A DNA stretch of 64,000 nucleotides from an uncultured Prochlorococcus sp. (GTDB taxonomy: Bacteria > Cyanobacteriota > Cyanobacteriia > PCC-6307 > Cyanobiaceae). Positions 10,961 to 21,788 of the stretch are shown here, one piece after another. Position 1 is the first letter of the stretch, and every line of letters begins with the position of its first letter. The notes under the pieces were generated by a model. That model had not been told where the DNA came from. It did no database searches and saw only the letters and a program-made list of their open reading frames with translations. The translations under genes were made by a program, and so were the position numbers. The stretch spans positions 1 through 64,000 of the forward strand of contig CACNWD010000004.1 in the NCBI GenBank assembly GCA_902624085.1, written 5' to 3'.

Positions 10961-12400
10961 CTATTTAATTTGAGCTGCTGCTTGCTTATATGCTACTTCA
11001 ACTACTTCACTTAAAGTAGGATGCGTATGAATTTCTGTAGCTAATTGAGTAACATCTTGATCTCTCGCTATTGCATTAGCAACTTCTTGAATAAGATCAG
11101 CAGCATGTAGACCAAAAATATGCGCTCCTAAAACTTTCCCAGAGTCTTTATTAAAAATTAATTTCAACATCCCATCACTTTCAAGCTCTGCTAGAGCTTT
11201 AGAATTAGCTTTAAAATAACTTTTAACAATTCCTAAACTAAAATTATCTTTTTTAGATATTTCCTTTGCATCATTCTCAGATAAACCAACAGAACTTATT
11301 TCAGGATGAGTAAATGTTGCAGCAGGTATACTTTTATAGTTAATTTCTTTTGAATTACCACAAATATTTTCAACAGCAATAACACCTTGAGCAGCAGCTG
11401 TATGAGCCAGCATAAGTTTTCCAGTTACATCTCCAACAGCATAAACATTTGGAATTATTTTTTTATCATTTATTACTCTCATCTCGTCATTAATCGTTAT
11501 AAAACCTCTACTAGTTTCTATACCGACTGATCCAAGATTTAAACCTTTACTGTTCGGGATCCTCCCAGTGGCGACTAAAACAGCATCAACTTCTAAATTT
11601 TCAGTAATTTTTTTTGTTGTAGCATCTGTTAATTCAATATTAACTGGACATCCTGGGATGATTTTTGTTGCAAAAACATTTGATTTTGTCTCAATATCTC
11701 TAGATTGTATTAATGTTTTTTTAGCAATTTTTGTAATATCAGGATCGAATGTAGGCATAATATTTTCCAACGCCTCAATCATCGTAACTTCACAACCTAA
11801 TGCTGTATAAACATCTGCAAACTCAAGACCAATATAACCACTACCAATGATTGCGATCCATCTTGGAAGCCATTCAAGTTTGACGGCTTCATCACTTGTA
11901 AAAACTGTCCTCCCATCACATGAAATTCCCTTGGGGACGAAAGGAGATGAACCTGTTGCAATAATGATATCTTTACATGAAAAAATCTGATCAATACCAT
12001 TTTTATCCCTTACACCAACTTTTTGATGTTGTTCAATGCGGCCAAAACCCCTAATTATTTCCACTCCAACTCTAGTTAAGGTTTTAGTCAAATTTTCTCT
12101 AATATTAAGTACTAAATTATTAGCATGATCTGAGATTTTAGCTCTTTCAAATCTAACGGGAGAAGTATGTATTCCAAATTTTGATAAGTGATCATAATTA
12201 GCAATCTCTCTAACTTTTCCACTTGCTGCTAACAAAGCTTTAGAAGGAACACATCCTCTATTGACACAAGTTCCACCCATTTCAGAAGATTCTACAATTG
12301 CAACCCTTAATCCTTTTTCAGCAGCATGTTTAGCAGCATCAAAGCCACCATATCCAGCACCTATAACGATTAAATCAAAGTCAAATTTAGTTTCAGTCAC
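10961..12400 (-). CDS. lpdA: Dihydrolipoamide dehydrogenase
   Basis: 479 aa; GGTCVNRGCVPSKALL redox-active disulfide, GSGYIGLEFADVY, VYAVGDVTGKLMLAHTAAAQG, HTHPTLSEVV. Confidence 0.95.
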   Translation of the reverse strand: MTETKFDFDLIVIGAGYGGFDAAKHAAEKGLRVAIVESSEMGGTCVNRGCVPSKALLAASGKVREIANYDHLSKFGIHTSPVRFERAKISDHANNLVLNIRENLTKTLTRVGVEIIRGFGRIEQHQKVGVRDKNGIDQIFSCKDIIIATGSSPFVPKGISCDGRTVFTSDEAVKLEWLPRWIAIIGSGYIGLEFADVYTALGCEVTMIEALENIMPTFDPDITKIAKKTLIQSRDIETKSNVFATKIIPGCPVNIELTDATTKKITENLEVDAVLVATGRIPNSKGLNLGSVGIETSRGFITINDEMRVINDKKIIPNVYAVGDVTGKLMLAHTAAAQGVIAVENICGNSKEINYKSIPAATFTHPEISSVGLSENDAKEISKKDNFSLGIVKSYFKANSKALAELESDGMLKLIFNKDSGKVLGAHIFGLHAADLIQEVANAIARDQDVTQLATEIHTHPTLSEVVEVAYKQAAAQIK

Positions 12401-13190
12401 TTTTATTTTCTGAAGATGAAGTTAATACAAGCCTTTTTCGCTCCAGTAATAATGGAACTGCTACGCAGGCTACATTTAATGATTCTACAAGCTCACTATG
12501 CGGAATAGTTATTGTCTCTGTAAAAGTTTCTTGAATTTTATTATGAATACCAGATCCTTCATTACCTAGAATTAATGCTGTTGGTTTCAACCAATCATAT
12601 TCCCAATAAGGTTTTGGACATTTTTTAGATAATTTATTATTTCCAATTGATAAAACGATTTTAAATCCTTTTTTTTGAATAACTTTTAAAGAATCTAATA
12701 GTTCATCATAAATTTCTTCTTCATTTCCTTCAATTCTTTGGAAAGGAAGATGAAAGATAGAACCACATGATGATCTTATGACTTTTGGGTTAAATGGACT
12801 AGCTCCACCTCCTAATAAAACTTTATTAACACCCGCAGCTAATGCTGTCCTGAAAAGATTTCCTAAATTTCCAGGATCTTGAATTCTATCTAGGACAAGT
12901 ATGAAATCATCCTCTTTATCAAAAGTACATTCCTTAATAGCAGATTTTTGAACTATCGCGGCAACACCATCTGGATTTTTAGTTGAAACTGCAGATCTTA
13001 ATGATTCTTTGGACACTTCTGAAATGATTTCCAAATCTAAATGATTAATTAAATGATTATTGTTTATTAGCCATTCTTCAGTCGCAATAATTTTTGAAGG
13101 TTTAATTCTTAATTTTAAAAATTCCTCTATTAAATGAGTACCTTCTATGCAAAAATATCCCTTTTCTTTTGCAGATAAATTATCTTTCAA
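12393..13190 (-). CDS. TrmH/SpoU family RNA 2'-O-methyltransferase
   Basis: 265 aa; LDRIQDPGNLGNLFRTALAAGV, ALILGNEGSGI, SLNVACVAVPLLLE. Confidence 0.9.
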   Translation of the reverse strand: MKDNLSAKEKGYFCIEGTHLIEEFLKLRIKPSKIIATEEWLINNNHLINHLDLEIISEVSKESLRSAVSTKNPDGVAAIVQKSAIKECTFDKEDDFILVLDRIQDPGNLGNLFRTALAAGVNKVLLGGGASPFNPKVIRSSCGSIFHLPFQRIEGNEEEIYDELLDSLKVIQKKGFKIVLSIGNNKLSKKCPKPYWEYDWLKPTALILGNEGSGIHNKIQETFTETITIPHSELVESLNVACVAVPLLLERKRLVLTSSSENKSD

Positions 13191-13551
13191 AGATCTAAAC
13201 CTTTTAATTAAAGGGTTATTTTTACTTGTTATGACAAAATTTTTACTTTCTATGATGTATTTCTAAGAGAACTAAATACATAATAAATTTTTTCTATTGA
13301 AGAAACAATAGATATTTTTTGGGTCATTGCACATTGTATTAAAATTATGATCTTCAAAATTCACTCAAAAATTCTTTTGAGAAAGATAATTATTATTGAA
13401 AATTACTTTTTAAAAGTGATAACATCAATTGCCAAATATTAATATGCATTTTTTAAGGTATCAAATTCAAGAATATAAATAATTTATGCATTAAGAAGAC
13501 TGGACTTACATAATGTAATTTGTCATCATTAGAAAAATAATTATTTTATTA

Positions 13552-14922
13552 ATGATTTGCGAAAGTGAAAATAAGCTTAATCCTAAATTTGAAAGTTTAA
13601 AGATAAAAGGTAGATGCTCTCTTCAAGGGCGGATTAAGATAAGTGGTGCAAAAAATTCAGCTTTAGTTTTATTAGCAGCCTCATTATTAACCAAAGACAC
13701 AGTTTATTTAACAAACGTTCCTGATTTATCTGATATTCGTAAAATGAAGAATATCTTAAAAAGTATTGGAGTTAAAATAAAAGATAACGATAAAGAAAAA
13801 GTCTTAATAAATTCAGAAAATCTACATTTTGGTAATATTGCTCATAATTCAGTTAATGAACTAAGGGCAAGTTTTTTCTGCATAGGGCCTCTTCTATCCA
13901 TGCTAGGAAAAGCTTCTTTGGCTTTACCAGGTGGCTGTAATATTGGGAAGAGACCTATTGAAGAACATCTCAAAGGTCTTAAACAGCTAGGTGCAACAAT
14001 AGAAGAAAAAGATGGATTTGTGAATGCAAGGATAAATAGTAATAAGAGGAGGTTGAAAGGTACACATATTAAGCTTGGATGCCCAAGCGTAGGCGCTACC
14101 GAAACATTAATAATGGCTGCTGTTTTAGCCGAAGGGCAAACTATTATTAGTAATGCAGCACGAGAACCAGAGATTCAAGATTTATGCGAAATGCTTAATA
14201 AAATGGGTGCAAAAATCACAAGGGCTGGCACCTCAAAAGTTTACATAGAAGGAGTTAATTATTTAAATGGTTGTTCACATGAGGTGATACCAGATCGTAT
14301 AGAGGCAGGAACCTTTTTAATTGCTGCGGCTGCAACTTTATCCTGTATAACTGTTTCCCCTGTGATACCGTCACATCTAAAAAGCTTGTTACAAAAGCTC
14401 AAAGAAAGTGGTAGTGATATTAGTATTAGAGATGACGCGATTTCTATTAAAACTAAAACGATTAAAGGTGTAAATATTGAAACTGCTCCATTCCCTGGAT
14501 TTCCTACTGATTTGCAAGCTCCTTTTACTGCCTTAATGTTAAAAGCTACTGGAAAATCAATAATAAAAGAAACAATATTTGAAAATAGAATGAATCATAT
14601 TGAATTACTGAATAAAATGGGAGCCTCAATTAAATTAGAAAATAATATTGCAACAGTTAGCGGTGTTAAAAAACTCTATGGTAGACATTTAAAAGGATCT
14701 GATTTAAGGTCTACTGCCGCTATCGTAATTGCAGCCTTAATGGCTGATAATCCAAGCTTAGTTGAAGGATTAGAACACTTAGATAGAGGTTATGAAGATT
14801 TTGAATTTAAATTTAAAAAATTAGGTGCCAACCTTAAAAGAGGTTTAACAGAAAATATTTCAGACATTTCGTATAATCAGGATTTTTTTATAAATGATGT
14901 ACAAAATAGTTATGCTGCTTAA
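13552..14922 (+). CDS. murA: UDP-N-acetylglucosamine 1-carboxyvinyltransferase
   Basis: 456 aa; GAKNSALVLLAASLL, LPGGCNIGKRPIEEHLKGLKQLGA, GFPTDLQAPFTALM. Confidence 0.97.
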   Translation: MICESENKLNPKFESLKIKGRCSLQGRIKISGAKNSALVLLAASLLTKDTVYLTNVPDLSDIRKMKNILKSIGVKIKDNDKEKVLINSENLHFGNIAHNSVNELRASFFCIGPLLSMLGKASLALPGGCNIGKRPIEEHLKGLKQLGATIEEKDGFVNARINSNKRRLKGTHIKLGCPSVGATETLIMAAVLAEGQTIISNAAREPEIQDLCEMLNKMGAKITRAGTSKVYIEGVNYLNGCSHEVIPDRIEAGTFLIAAAATLSCITVSPVIPSHLKSLLQKLKESGSDISIRDDAISIKTKTIKGVNIETAPFPGFPTDLQAPFTALMLKATGKSIIKETIFENRMNHIELLNKMGASIKLENNIATVSGVKKLYGRHLKGSDLRSTAAIVIAALMADNPSLVEGLEHLDRGYEDFEFKFKKLGANLKRGLTENISDISYNQDFFINDVQNSYAA

Positions 14923-14990
14923 ATTCCAATAGACCCATATACTCTTAATCTAGAATTGGTTTATAATTATTAAGTACGAAATAAATTTAT

Positions 14991-15072
14991 GGGAGCGTGG
15001 TGAAATTGGTAGACGCACCGCACTCAAAATGCGGCACCTTCGGGTATGTCGGTTCAAGTCCGACCGCTCCCA
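14991..15072 (+). tRNA. tRNA-Leu(CAA)
   Basis: GGGAGCG/CGCTCCC acceptor pairing, anticodon stem CCGCA-CTCAAAA-TGCGG (anticodon CAA), variable arm ACCTTCGGGT, T-arm GTCGGTTCAAGTCCGAC; no encoded CCA. Confidence 0.97.
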
Positions 15073-15077
15073 CTTTA

Positions 15078-16250
15078 ATGAACACTTACAACAGATTCAA
15101 TATTACTTTTAAAAAAGGGAAAGGTTGTTGGCTTTGGGATAAAAATGGGAAAAAATATTTAGATGCGGTTTCAGGAATAGCAACTTGTAGCTTAGGTCAT
15201 AGCAATGGTGCATTGAGAAGAAATTTATCAAAACAATTAAATAAAATCCAACATGTATCAAATCTTTATCAAATTGAGGAGCAAACTAAACTCAGTGAAT
15301 GGCTAACTGATAATAGTTGTGCAGAAGCTGCATTTTTCTGCAATAGCGGAGCTGAAGCGAATGAAGCTGCAATTAAATTAATCAGAAAATATGGATCAAA
15401 AATTACTAATAATGAATCTATAATACTAGCTGCTGAATCAAGTTTTCATGGAAGAACTTTTGCCGCTTTAAGTGCAACTGGGCAACCAAAATACCACAAA
15501 GGATTTGAACCCTTGTTAAGTGGGTTTAAATTTTTTAAATATAATGACTTTAAATCTGTTAAAAATATATTTGAAGAATGTGAGAAAAGTAATCAAAATA
15601 TCGCAGGGATTTTAATTGAACCTATCCAAGGAGAAGGAGGTGTTATCCCTGGAGATAAAAAATTCTTTCACCAATTAAGAGAAATTTGTGATCAAAAAAA
15701 CTCGTTGCTAATTTTTGATGAAGTACAAAGCGGGGTCGGTAGAACAGGGAAATTGTGGGGATATGAAAACTTAGGAATTGAACCTGATGGATTCACTCTT
15801 GCCAAAGGACTTGGTGGAGGTCATGCAATTGGAGCTTTGTTGGTGGGAAAGAAAGCTAACCTTTTTATCCCTGGTGATCATGCAAGTACATTTGGTGGAA
15901 ATCCGTTTGCATGTACAGCAGCTTTAACAATCCTAAATGAAATCAAAAGAAGGAATCTGCTTAATAATGTATTAATAAGAAGTACTCAGATAGAAGAGGG
16001 GTTGGATATGCTTGCTAAGGAATATTCAGATATAATTTTGGGCCATAGAGGTATTGGTCTACTACAAGGAATTGTTTTAAATAAGGAAATTACTGATGCA
16101 AAAAAAATAACTATTAGCGCATTTGAAAAAGGTTTACTTGTTGTACCTGCAGGAATAAATGTTGTTAGGATAGTTCCTCCATTAATAATTTCTAAAAATG
16201 AAATGAATATAGTTTTAAAGAAACTATCATTAATTTTTAAAGGATTATGA
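15078..16250 (+). CDS. argD: Acetylornithine aminotransferase (class III aminotransferase)
   Basis: Starts MNTYNRFNITFKKGKG at ATG 15078; FCNSGAEANEAAIKLIRKYG, FDEVQSGVGRTG, TLAKGLGGGHAIGA. The track's ORF start at 14997 lies inside tRNA-Leu. Confidence 0.93.
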   Translation: MNTYNRFNITFKKGKGCWLWDKNGKKYLDAVSGIATCSLGHSNGALRRNLSKQLNKIQHVSNLYQIEEQTKLSEWLTDNSCAEAAFFCNSGAEANEAAIKLIRKYGSKITNNESIILAAESSFHGRTFAALSATGQPKYHKGFEPLLSGFKFFKYNDFKSVKNIFEECEKSNQNIAGILIEPIQGEGGVIPGDKKFFHQLREICDQKNSLLIFDEVQSGVGRTGKLWGYENLGIEPDGFTLAKGLGGGHAIGALLVGKKANLFIPGDHASTFGGNPFACTAALTILNEIKRRNLLNNVLIRSTQIEEGLDMLAKEYSDIILGHRGIGLLQGIVLNKEITDAKKITISAFEKGLLVVPAGINVVRIVPPLIISKNEMNIVLKKLSLIFKGL

Positions 16251-16260
16251 TTTAAAAGTT

Positions 16261-17490
16261 TTGCAAAATATTAATGCGGAAAACTTTAATTTTTTATCCC
16301 TTAATAACGAGAGAGAAAAAATTAATTTAGATCTCACAAGGATAAGACAAGCACTTCTAAAACTAGATAACCCATGTCATAATACTCCAGCGATTCAAAT
16401 AGTTGGAACAAATGGGAAGGGCTCAATATCTGCTTTTTTAGAAAATATTCTTTGTGAAGCAAAAATAAATATTGGAGTGACAACCTCACCCCATCTTTTT
16501 GATGTCTCTGAGAGGATTAGAGTGAATCAAATAAAAATAAGCACAAAAAAATTTGAAACACTTATTAGAGATATTCAAACAAAACTTTTCGAATGCAAAC
16601 TTACACCATTTGAATTAATAATTTGTTGCGCTTTAAAATATTTTGAACTTAATAATGTTAATTTATTGATTCTTGAAGCTGGCCTAGGAGGAAGGTTAGA
16701 TGCTACTACAGCACATAAATTCAGACCAATAATTGCTTTTGGGAATATAGGAATTGATCATACTGAGTATCTAGGAGATTCATTGGAGAAAATAACAAGA
16801 GAAAAAGTAGCTGTAATTGAAAAAGGATCTCTTGTAGTAAGCTGTGAACAGAATACCATCGCACGAAATATTATTAACGATAGGGTAAAAGAAATTGGTG
16901 CTCGTATTAACTGGGTCGAACCACTTAACGAAAAATGGGATTTAGGTCTCAAAGGAAATTTTCAGAAGCAAAATGCCGCAGTTGCTTTTAAGGTCGCTCA
17001 GTTACTTATTGAAAAAGGATGGAATATAAATCATAATGCTATTAAAAAGGGTCTTTCTTTGACAAAATGGCCAGGAAGATTAGAAATTATTGATTTTGAT
17101 AATAAAAAAATCCTTGTAGATTCTGCGCACAATTCCTCTGCTGCAAAAGTTCTTTCACTTGAGAGAGAAAATTGGCCGAATGAAGAGAAAGGAGTATATT
17201 GGATAATTGGAGTTCAAAAACAAAAAGATATTATTTTGATAATTAGAAATTTAATAAAATCTATTGATAAAGTTTTACTGGTACCTGTGCCTAATCAAGA
17301 AAGTTGGTCTTTAAGTGATATTTCAAAAATTTCTGATCATAAATTAGATAATTTTATTGAATTTACTAACTTTAAAGAAGCTTTTTATTATTTAAAAAAG
17401 CTTGAAGAATGGCCAAGATGTATGCCCGTGATAACTGGTTCTATATTTTTAGTTTCTGAATTTATAAAATTTTCAAGAACTAATCAATAA
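16261..17490 (+). CDS. folC: Folylpolyglutamate synthase / dihydrofolate synthase
   Basis: 409 aa; IVGTNGKGSISAFLENIL, TSPHLFDVSERIRVN, LEAGLGGRLDATTA; TTG start. Confidence 0.93.
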   Translation: MQNINAENFNFLSLNNEREKINLDLTRIRQALLKLDNPCHNTPAIQIVGTNGKGSISAFLENILCEAKINIGVTTSPHLFDVSERIRVNQIKISTKKFETLIRDIQTKLFECKLTPFELIICCALKYFELNNVNLLILEAGLGGRLDATTAHKFRPIIAFGNIGIDHTEYLGDSLEKITREKVAVIEKGSLVVSCEQNTIARNIINDRVKEIGARINWVEPLNEKWDLGLKGNFQKQNAAVAFKVAQLLIEKGWNINHNAIKKGLSLTKWPGRLEIIDFDNKKILVDSAHNSSAAKVLSLERENWPNEEKGVYWIIGVQKQKDIILIIRNLIKSIDKVLLVPVPNQESWSLSDISKISDHKLDNFIEFTNFKEAFYYLKKLEEWPRCMPVITGSIFLVSEFIKFSRTNQ

Positions 17491-18835
17491 ATTTTTCTTT
17501 CTCTGCCCAGCCTGCTAGTTTACCAGGATTTAATAATCCTTTAGGATCATAATTCTCTTTAGCTTTAACTTGATCTGCATCTGTAACACCAAGTCCTCCT
17601 CCTTCAACAGTTAAAACATGTGGATTAAATATTATTCCACCAAGACTTCTGCAATCTTCCATAATTTCATCTAATTGTTTTTCATCATTCCATTTTAAAA
17701 GCGGTAAAGCTGCTAATCTTGGTATCCCTTGCTGAGAAACAGCTTCTAGATGCCATAGAATTTCTTTCCCATATTTATTTCTTATTGATTTAATAAGGTT
17801 AAATTCCTCATTTAAAGGTAAAAGCATTTGCAAGTAAGTCCAATTTTTATCTTTCGCTCTCATTTGGAGAGTGGTATGGTTCCACACTAGGTCTGAAATT
17901 CCGTGATCTAATTCATCTTCTCTCCCAAGATTTTCTAAATTTAATTTATTTTTCTTACAAAGCATTTCAATGGTTTTAACACCTCCTAAATTTGATTGAA
18001 TTAACAATTTATGACATAGTTTTTTCCTTTTAAACCAAGATGGCATTTTATCAACAATTTCATCTTCTAAAATTGCACCTAGCTTAAGTTCAATAGCCGC
18101 AGCGGTACATAGCTTAATTAGATTTATGGCATTCTGAAAGTCTTCACAATCTATAACTATCGAATACCAATCTTGTTTAACATCTGTAGAAATTATTAAC
18201 GAGGTTATGATCCCATTAGTTCCATAAGCATGGTTCAAAGGTTCTGATTCCTCGGTGTTTAATTTCAGTAATTTAGGATGTAAATTCACATTGACTGCTT
18301 CTAATCCTATTAAGTTTCCAGGATCTCTTAGAAATCCCCATTTAATAGATCCAATTCCTCCTGATCCACCAGCAATAAATCCTCCAATTGAGGCAGTCCT
18401 CCAGGTACTAGGAAATAATCTTAATTCTCGACCATATTTTCCTAGCTCTTTATTTAAATCTCCCATGAGACAACCAGATTGAACCTTAACAAATCCGCTA
18501 TCTGGATAATACTTTTCTAACTTATTAAAATAATTCATTTGCAAAACAATACCTTTAGCTAGAGGGACAGCTTGACCATAGTTTCCAGTACCTCCCCCTC
18601 TTGTAGTTAAAGGGATTGATAAATCCCAACATATCTTTGAAACTGCTAAGAGAGACTCAATATTTTTAGGCCTTACAACAATATCTGCTATACAACTGTT
18701 TAATTTTTTTTTCAGAACAGGAGAATAATTATAAAAATCCCTAGATAACCTCTTAACATCGGAATGATTATCAATAACTTCTAAATTTTGAATATTATTA
18801 AGATGATTTTTTAAAGTCTCAATTTTATTAGTCAT
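17480..18835 (-). CDS. FAD-binding (PCMH/GlcD-like) oxidoreductase
   Basis: 451 aa; VVRPKNIESLLAVSKICWDLSIPLTTRGGGTGNYGQAVPL, STWRTASIGGFIAGGSGGIGS, C-terminal NPHVLTVEGGG...LNPGKLAGW. Confidence 0.85.
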   Translation of the reverse strand: MTNKIETLKNHLNNIQNLEVIDNHSDVKRLSRDFYNYSPVLKKKLNSCIADIVVRPKNIESLLAVSKICWDLSIPLTTRGGGTGNYGQAVPLAKGIVLQMNYFNKLEKYYPDSGFVKVQSGCLMGDLNKELGKYGRELRLFPSTWRTASIGGFIAGGSGGIGSIKWGFLRDPGNLIGLEAVNVNLHPKLLKLNTEESEPLNHAYGTNGIITSLIISTDVKQDWYSIVIDCEDFQNAINLIKLCTAAAIELKLGAILEDEIVDKMPSWFKRKKLCHKLLIQSNLGGVKTIEMLCKKNKLNLENLGREDELDHGISDLVWNHTTLQMRAKDKNWTYLQMLLPLNEEFNLIKSIRNKYGKEILWHLEAVSQQGIPRLAALPLLKWNDEKQLDEIMEDCRSLGGIIFNPHVLTVEGGGLGVTDADQVKAKENYDPKGLLNPGKLAGWAEKEKFID

Positions 18836-18864
18836 TATGAAATCCTTTCTTAATTAAAGATAAA

Positions 18865-20097
18865 TCATTTTTTATAACAATTGCCTTTTATTATTATTTT
18901 TCTTTTAATATTTCCTGAGAATATATCTCCCCAACAATTACCTTCAACGATAACAAAATCTGCTGGACATCCTTTTTTGACAACCCCATCCCAATTTAAA
19001 TTTAGTAATCTACTTGGAGAATTGAAGATGGCTGAGAGTGATAATCTGTCCCAAGGATTTAACTGCAACATTGGCATAGCATGAGACATTAAATAAAAAG
19101 GGTCAAAATTTCCGAATGGGTACCATGGATCCTGAACATTATCACTTCCAATAGAAACATCTATAAAAGCTTTTTGTAATTGTTTAATAGGTGCTACAGG
19201 TCTTGATATTGTATTTTTTTCTTGTCTATTTAGTAACCAGAAGTTCGTTAAAGGTAAAGCTATTACTGTAATATTTTTTTTTAACATTTTATCAGCTAGC
19301 TTTGTTAGTTCATCACCTTTAAGTAGCAACAAACTACTTGAATGACTACAAGTAACTTTGACATTGGAATTCAATTTCTCAATAGTATTCAATAATATTT
19401 TAATTCCCGAACCAGGTTCAACAGAAGATTCATCAATATGTAAATCAACTTCTAATTTATATTTTTTTGCAAGTAAAAGCATATCTGAAAGATTTTTTAT
19501 AATCCTTGGCCTATCAAAGGGTGGAACTAGAACGCCTCCTAATATTCCATTATGTAATTTTAAGTTTTTTGCAAATAAATCTCCCTCATTAGTTCCCCAA
19601 AAATCAATCTGAGCTAAAGATACAAATTGTAAAATTAAAAACTCAGAGTATTTTTTTTGTAAATGGAAGAGTTTGGGCCAAATTTCTTGATCTTGAAAAT
19701 TATATGTATCAATATGAGTCCTGATTGCTCTATAACCATTTTTAATTGCAAGATTTAAAGATTTTTCAGCTCTTTTTAAAACTGTACTTGCAGTCCTCGT
19801 AACATGTTCCTCTAAATTAACAGACAAAGCATTTTCATAATTTGACTGTAGATTCGGATAATTCATCCAAGAAAAAGACTTGTCAAAATGTGCATGAGAC
19901 TCGACAAACCTAGGGAACAAAATTTTATTTATTAAATTCCTCCCTTCTTTTATTGATTTAATATTTGAAACAAATCCTTCATCCCATGAAATTTCAACAG
20001 GAGTTAATCCCTCATTATTTACATGAATATTAAATTGTTGTTCTAATTCACACAAACAACGTGGAATTAAAACTTGTGATACACCTGAATTATTCAA
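18865..20097 (-). CDS. Amidohydrolase family protein (cytosine deaminase-like)
   Basis: 410 aa; FPRFVESHAHFDKSF, RTHIDTY, VDLHIDESS, CSHSSS, IGSDNVQDPWYPFG metal-site motifs. Confidence 0.85.
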   Translation of the reverse strand: MNNSGVSQVLIPRCLCELEQQFNIHVNNEGLTPVEISWDEGFVSNIKSIKEGRNLINKILFPRFVESHAHFDKSFSWMNYPNLQSNYENALSVNLEEHVTRTASTVLKRAEKSLNLAIKNGYRAIRTHIDTYNFQDQEIWPKLFHLQKKYSEFLILQFVSLAQIDFWGTNEGDLFAKNLKLHNGILGGVLVPPFDRPRIIKNLSDMLLLAKKYKLEVDLHIDESSVEPGSGIKILLNTIEKLNSNVKVTCSHSSSLLLLKGDELTKLADKMLKKNITVIALPLTNFWLLNRQEKNTISRPVAPIKQLQKAFIDVSIGSDNVQDPWYPFGNFDPFYLMSHAMPMLQLNPWDRLSLSAIFNSPSRLLNLNWDGVVKKGCPADFVIVEGNCWGDIFSGNIKRKIIIKGNCYKK

Positions 20098-20226
20098 AAT
20101 TTTTTCAAAGTTATCCTAGTTTAAACATAAAAATAACTAAATATTTTCATAAATTAATTCAAATTCTTTTAAATAACAGAATAAAATATGAAATTATGCA
20201 CATGAGTTGTTAGATTCATTATATGA

Positions 20227-20300
20227 GGCGGGCGTCGCCAAGTGGTTAAGGCAGCGGCTTGTGGCGCCGCTATTCGGGGGTTCGAATCCCCTCGCTCGCC
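20227..20300 (+). tRNA. tRNA-His(GTG), with genome-encoded G-1
   Basis: GGCGGGCG...CGCTCGCC acceptor (G-1:C73), anticodon stem GCGGC-TTGTGGC-GCCGC, T-arm GGGGGTTCGAATCCCCT. Confidence 0.96.
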
Positions 20301-20375
20301 CTCAAAATTATTGCCGCAAAATAATATAATGTGTATTTTTGGTTTATATAGATAGTTTTTATTTTTATAAGTAAG

Positions 20376-21773
20376 GTGTTACAGACTAAATCTCGAAACG
20401 ACTTCAAATCACAAGATTCAAAATTCATCTCTAATTCCTACTGGATAACGACATTTGGTTGTCAAATGAATAAAGCTGATTCTGAAAGAATGGCTGGCAT
20501 TCTGGAAAATTTAGGTTATGTAAAGGCTGAAGATGAATTTGAAGCTGATTTAGTTCTCTACAACACATGTACGATCAGAGATAGTGCCGAACAAAAAGTG
20601 TATAGCTACCTTGGAAGACAAGCAAAAAGGAAACATAAGATACCAGAATTAAAATTAGTCATAGCTGGATGCCTTGCTCAACAAGAGGGTGCTTCCTTGC
20701 TAAGGAAGGTTCCAGAACTAGATCTAGTTATGGGACCTCAACATGTAAATAATTTGGAGAATTTACTTGAAAGGGTAGATTCAGGGAATCAAGTTGTCGC
20801 GACTGAAGATGTATATATATCTGAAGACATTACAAATGCAAGAAGAGAAAGTGGCATTTGTGCATGGGTTAATATTATATATGGATGCAACGAAAGATGT
20901 TCATACTGCGTTGTTCCCTCTGTTAGAGGAAAAGAACAATCAAGACATCCATTAGCAATTAAAGATGAAATTAAATCTTTAGCAGAGAATAATTACAAAG
21001 AAATTACTCTCCTTGGACAAAATATTGATGCTTACGGAAGAGATCTCTCAGGAAGATTTATAGAGGGTAGTGATCCTACATCTCTTAGTCATCTTCTTGA
21101 ATATATTCATGATATTAATGGAATCAAAAGGATAAGGTTTGCTACAAGTCATCCAAGATATTTTTCTAAAAAACTTATTCAAACGTGTTTTCAACTAGAA
21201 AAGGTATGCGAGCACTTTCATATACCTTTTCAAAGTGGAAATAATGAGATCTTACGATTAATGTCTAGAGGATATACAGTCGATAAATATAAAAAAATAA
21301 TAGACAATATACGTTCATTAATGCCTAATGCCTCAATAACTGCAGATGCGATAGTCGCCTTCCCAGGAGAAACAGACAATCAATTTAGAGATACTCTAAA
21401 ATTAATTAATGATATTGGATTTGATTTGGTAAATACTGCTGCTTATTCTCCTAGACCAAATACTCCTGCTGCCAAATGGTCAAAACAAATTCCAGAAGAT
21501 ATTAAAAAAGATAGATTAAATGAATTAAATGAAACAGTAGAGTTAAATTCAAGAAAAAGAAATCAAAGATATTTGTATGAGAATGAAAATATTTTAATAG
21601 AGGGATATAATCCGAAGAATCTTTCACAATTAATGGGGAGAACTAGAACAAATCGATTAACTTTTGTGGAAATACCACAGGAAAAAACACATTTAGACTT
21701 TATCGGAAAAGAAATAAATGTAAAAATTAGAGAGGTAAGATCTTTTTCTCTATCGGGAGTAATGTTGGATTGA
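20376..21773 (+). CDS. miaB: tRNA-2-methylthio-N6-dimethylallyladenosine synthase MiaB
   Basis: 465 aa; GTG start; [16 protein letters not shown], radical [29 protein letters not shown] domain. Confidence 0.96.
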   Translation: MLQTKSRNDFKSQDSKFISNSYWITTFGCQMNKADSERMAGILENLGYVKAEDEFEADLVLYNTCTIRDSAEQKVYSYLGRQAKRKHKIPELKLVIAGCLAQQEGASLLRKVPELDLVMGPQHVNNLENLLERVDSGNQVVATEDVYISEDITNARRESGICAWVNIIYGCNERCSYCVVPSVRGKEQSRHPLAIKDEIKSLAENNYKEITLLGQNIDAYGRDLSGRFIEGSDPTSLSHLLEYIHDINGIKRIRFATSHPRYFSKKLIQTCFQLEKVCEHFHIPFQSGNNEILRLMSRGYTVDKYKKIIDNIRSLMPNASITADAIVAFPGETDNQFRDTLKLINDIGFDLVNTAAYSPRPNTPAAKWSKQIPEDIKKDRLNELNETVELNSRKRNQRYLYENENILIEGYNPKNLSQLMGRTRTNRLTFVEIPQEKTHLDFIGKEINVKIREVRSFSLSGVMLD

Positions 21774-21788
21774 TAGAAGAAATATTAA

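Noticed and set aside
11797-12000. 67-aa ORF inside lpdA, and the 80-aa plus-strand ORF at 11568-11810
   Set aside because: Alternate-frame and antisense shadows; lpdA is intact here.
14997-15077. N-terminal extension MVKLVDAPHSKCGTFGYVGSSPTAPT of the argD ORF
   Set aside because: It is the translation of tRNA-Leu(CAA).
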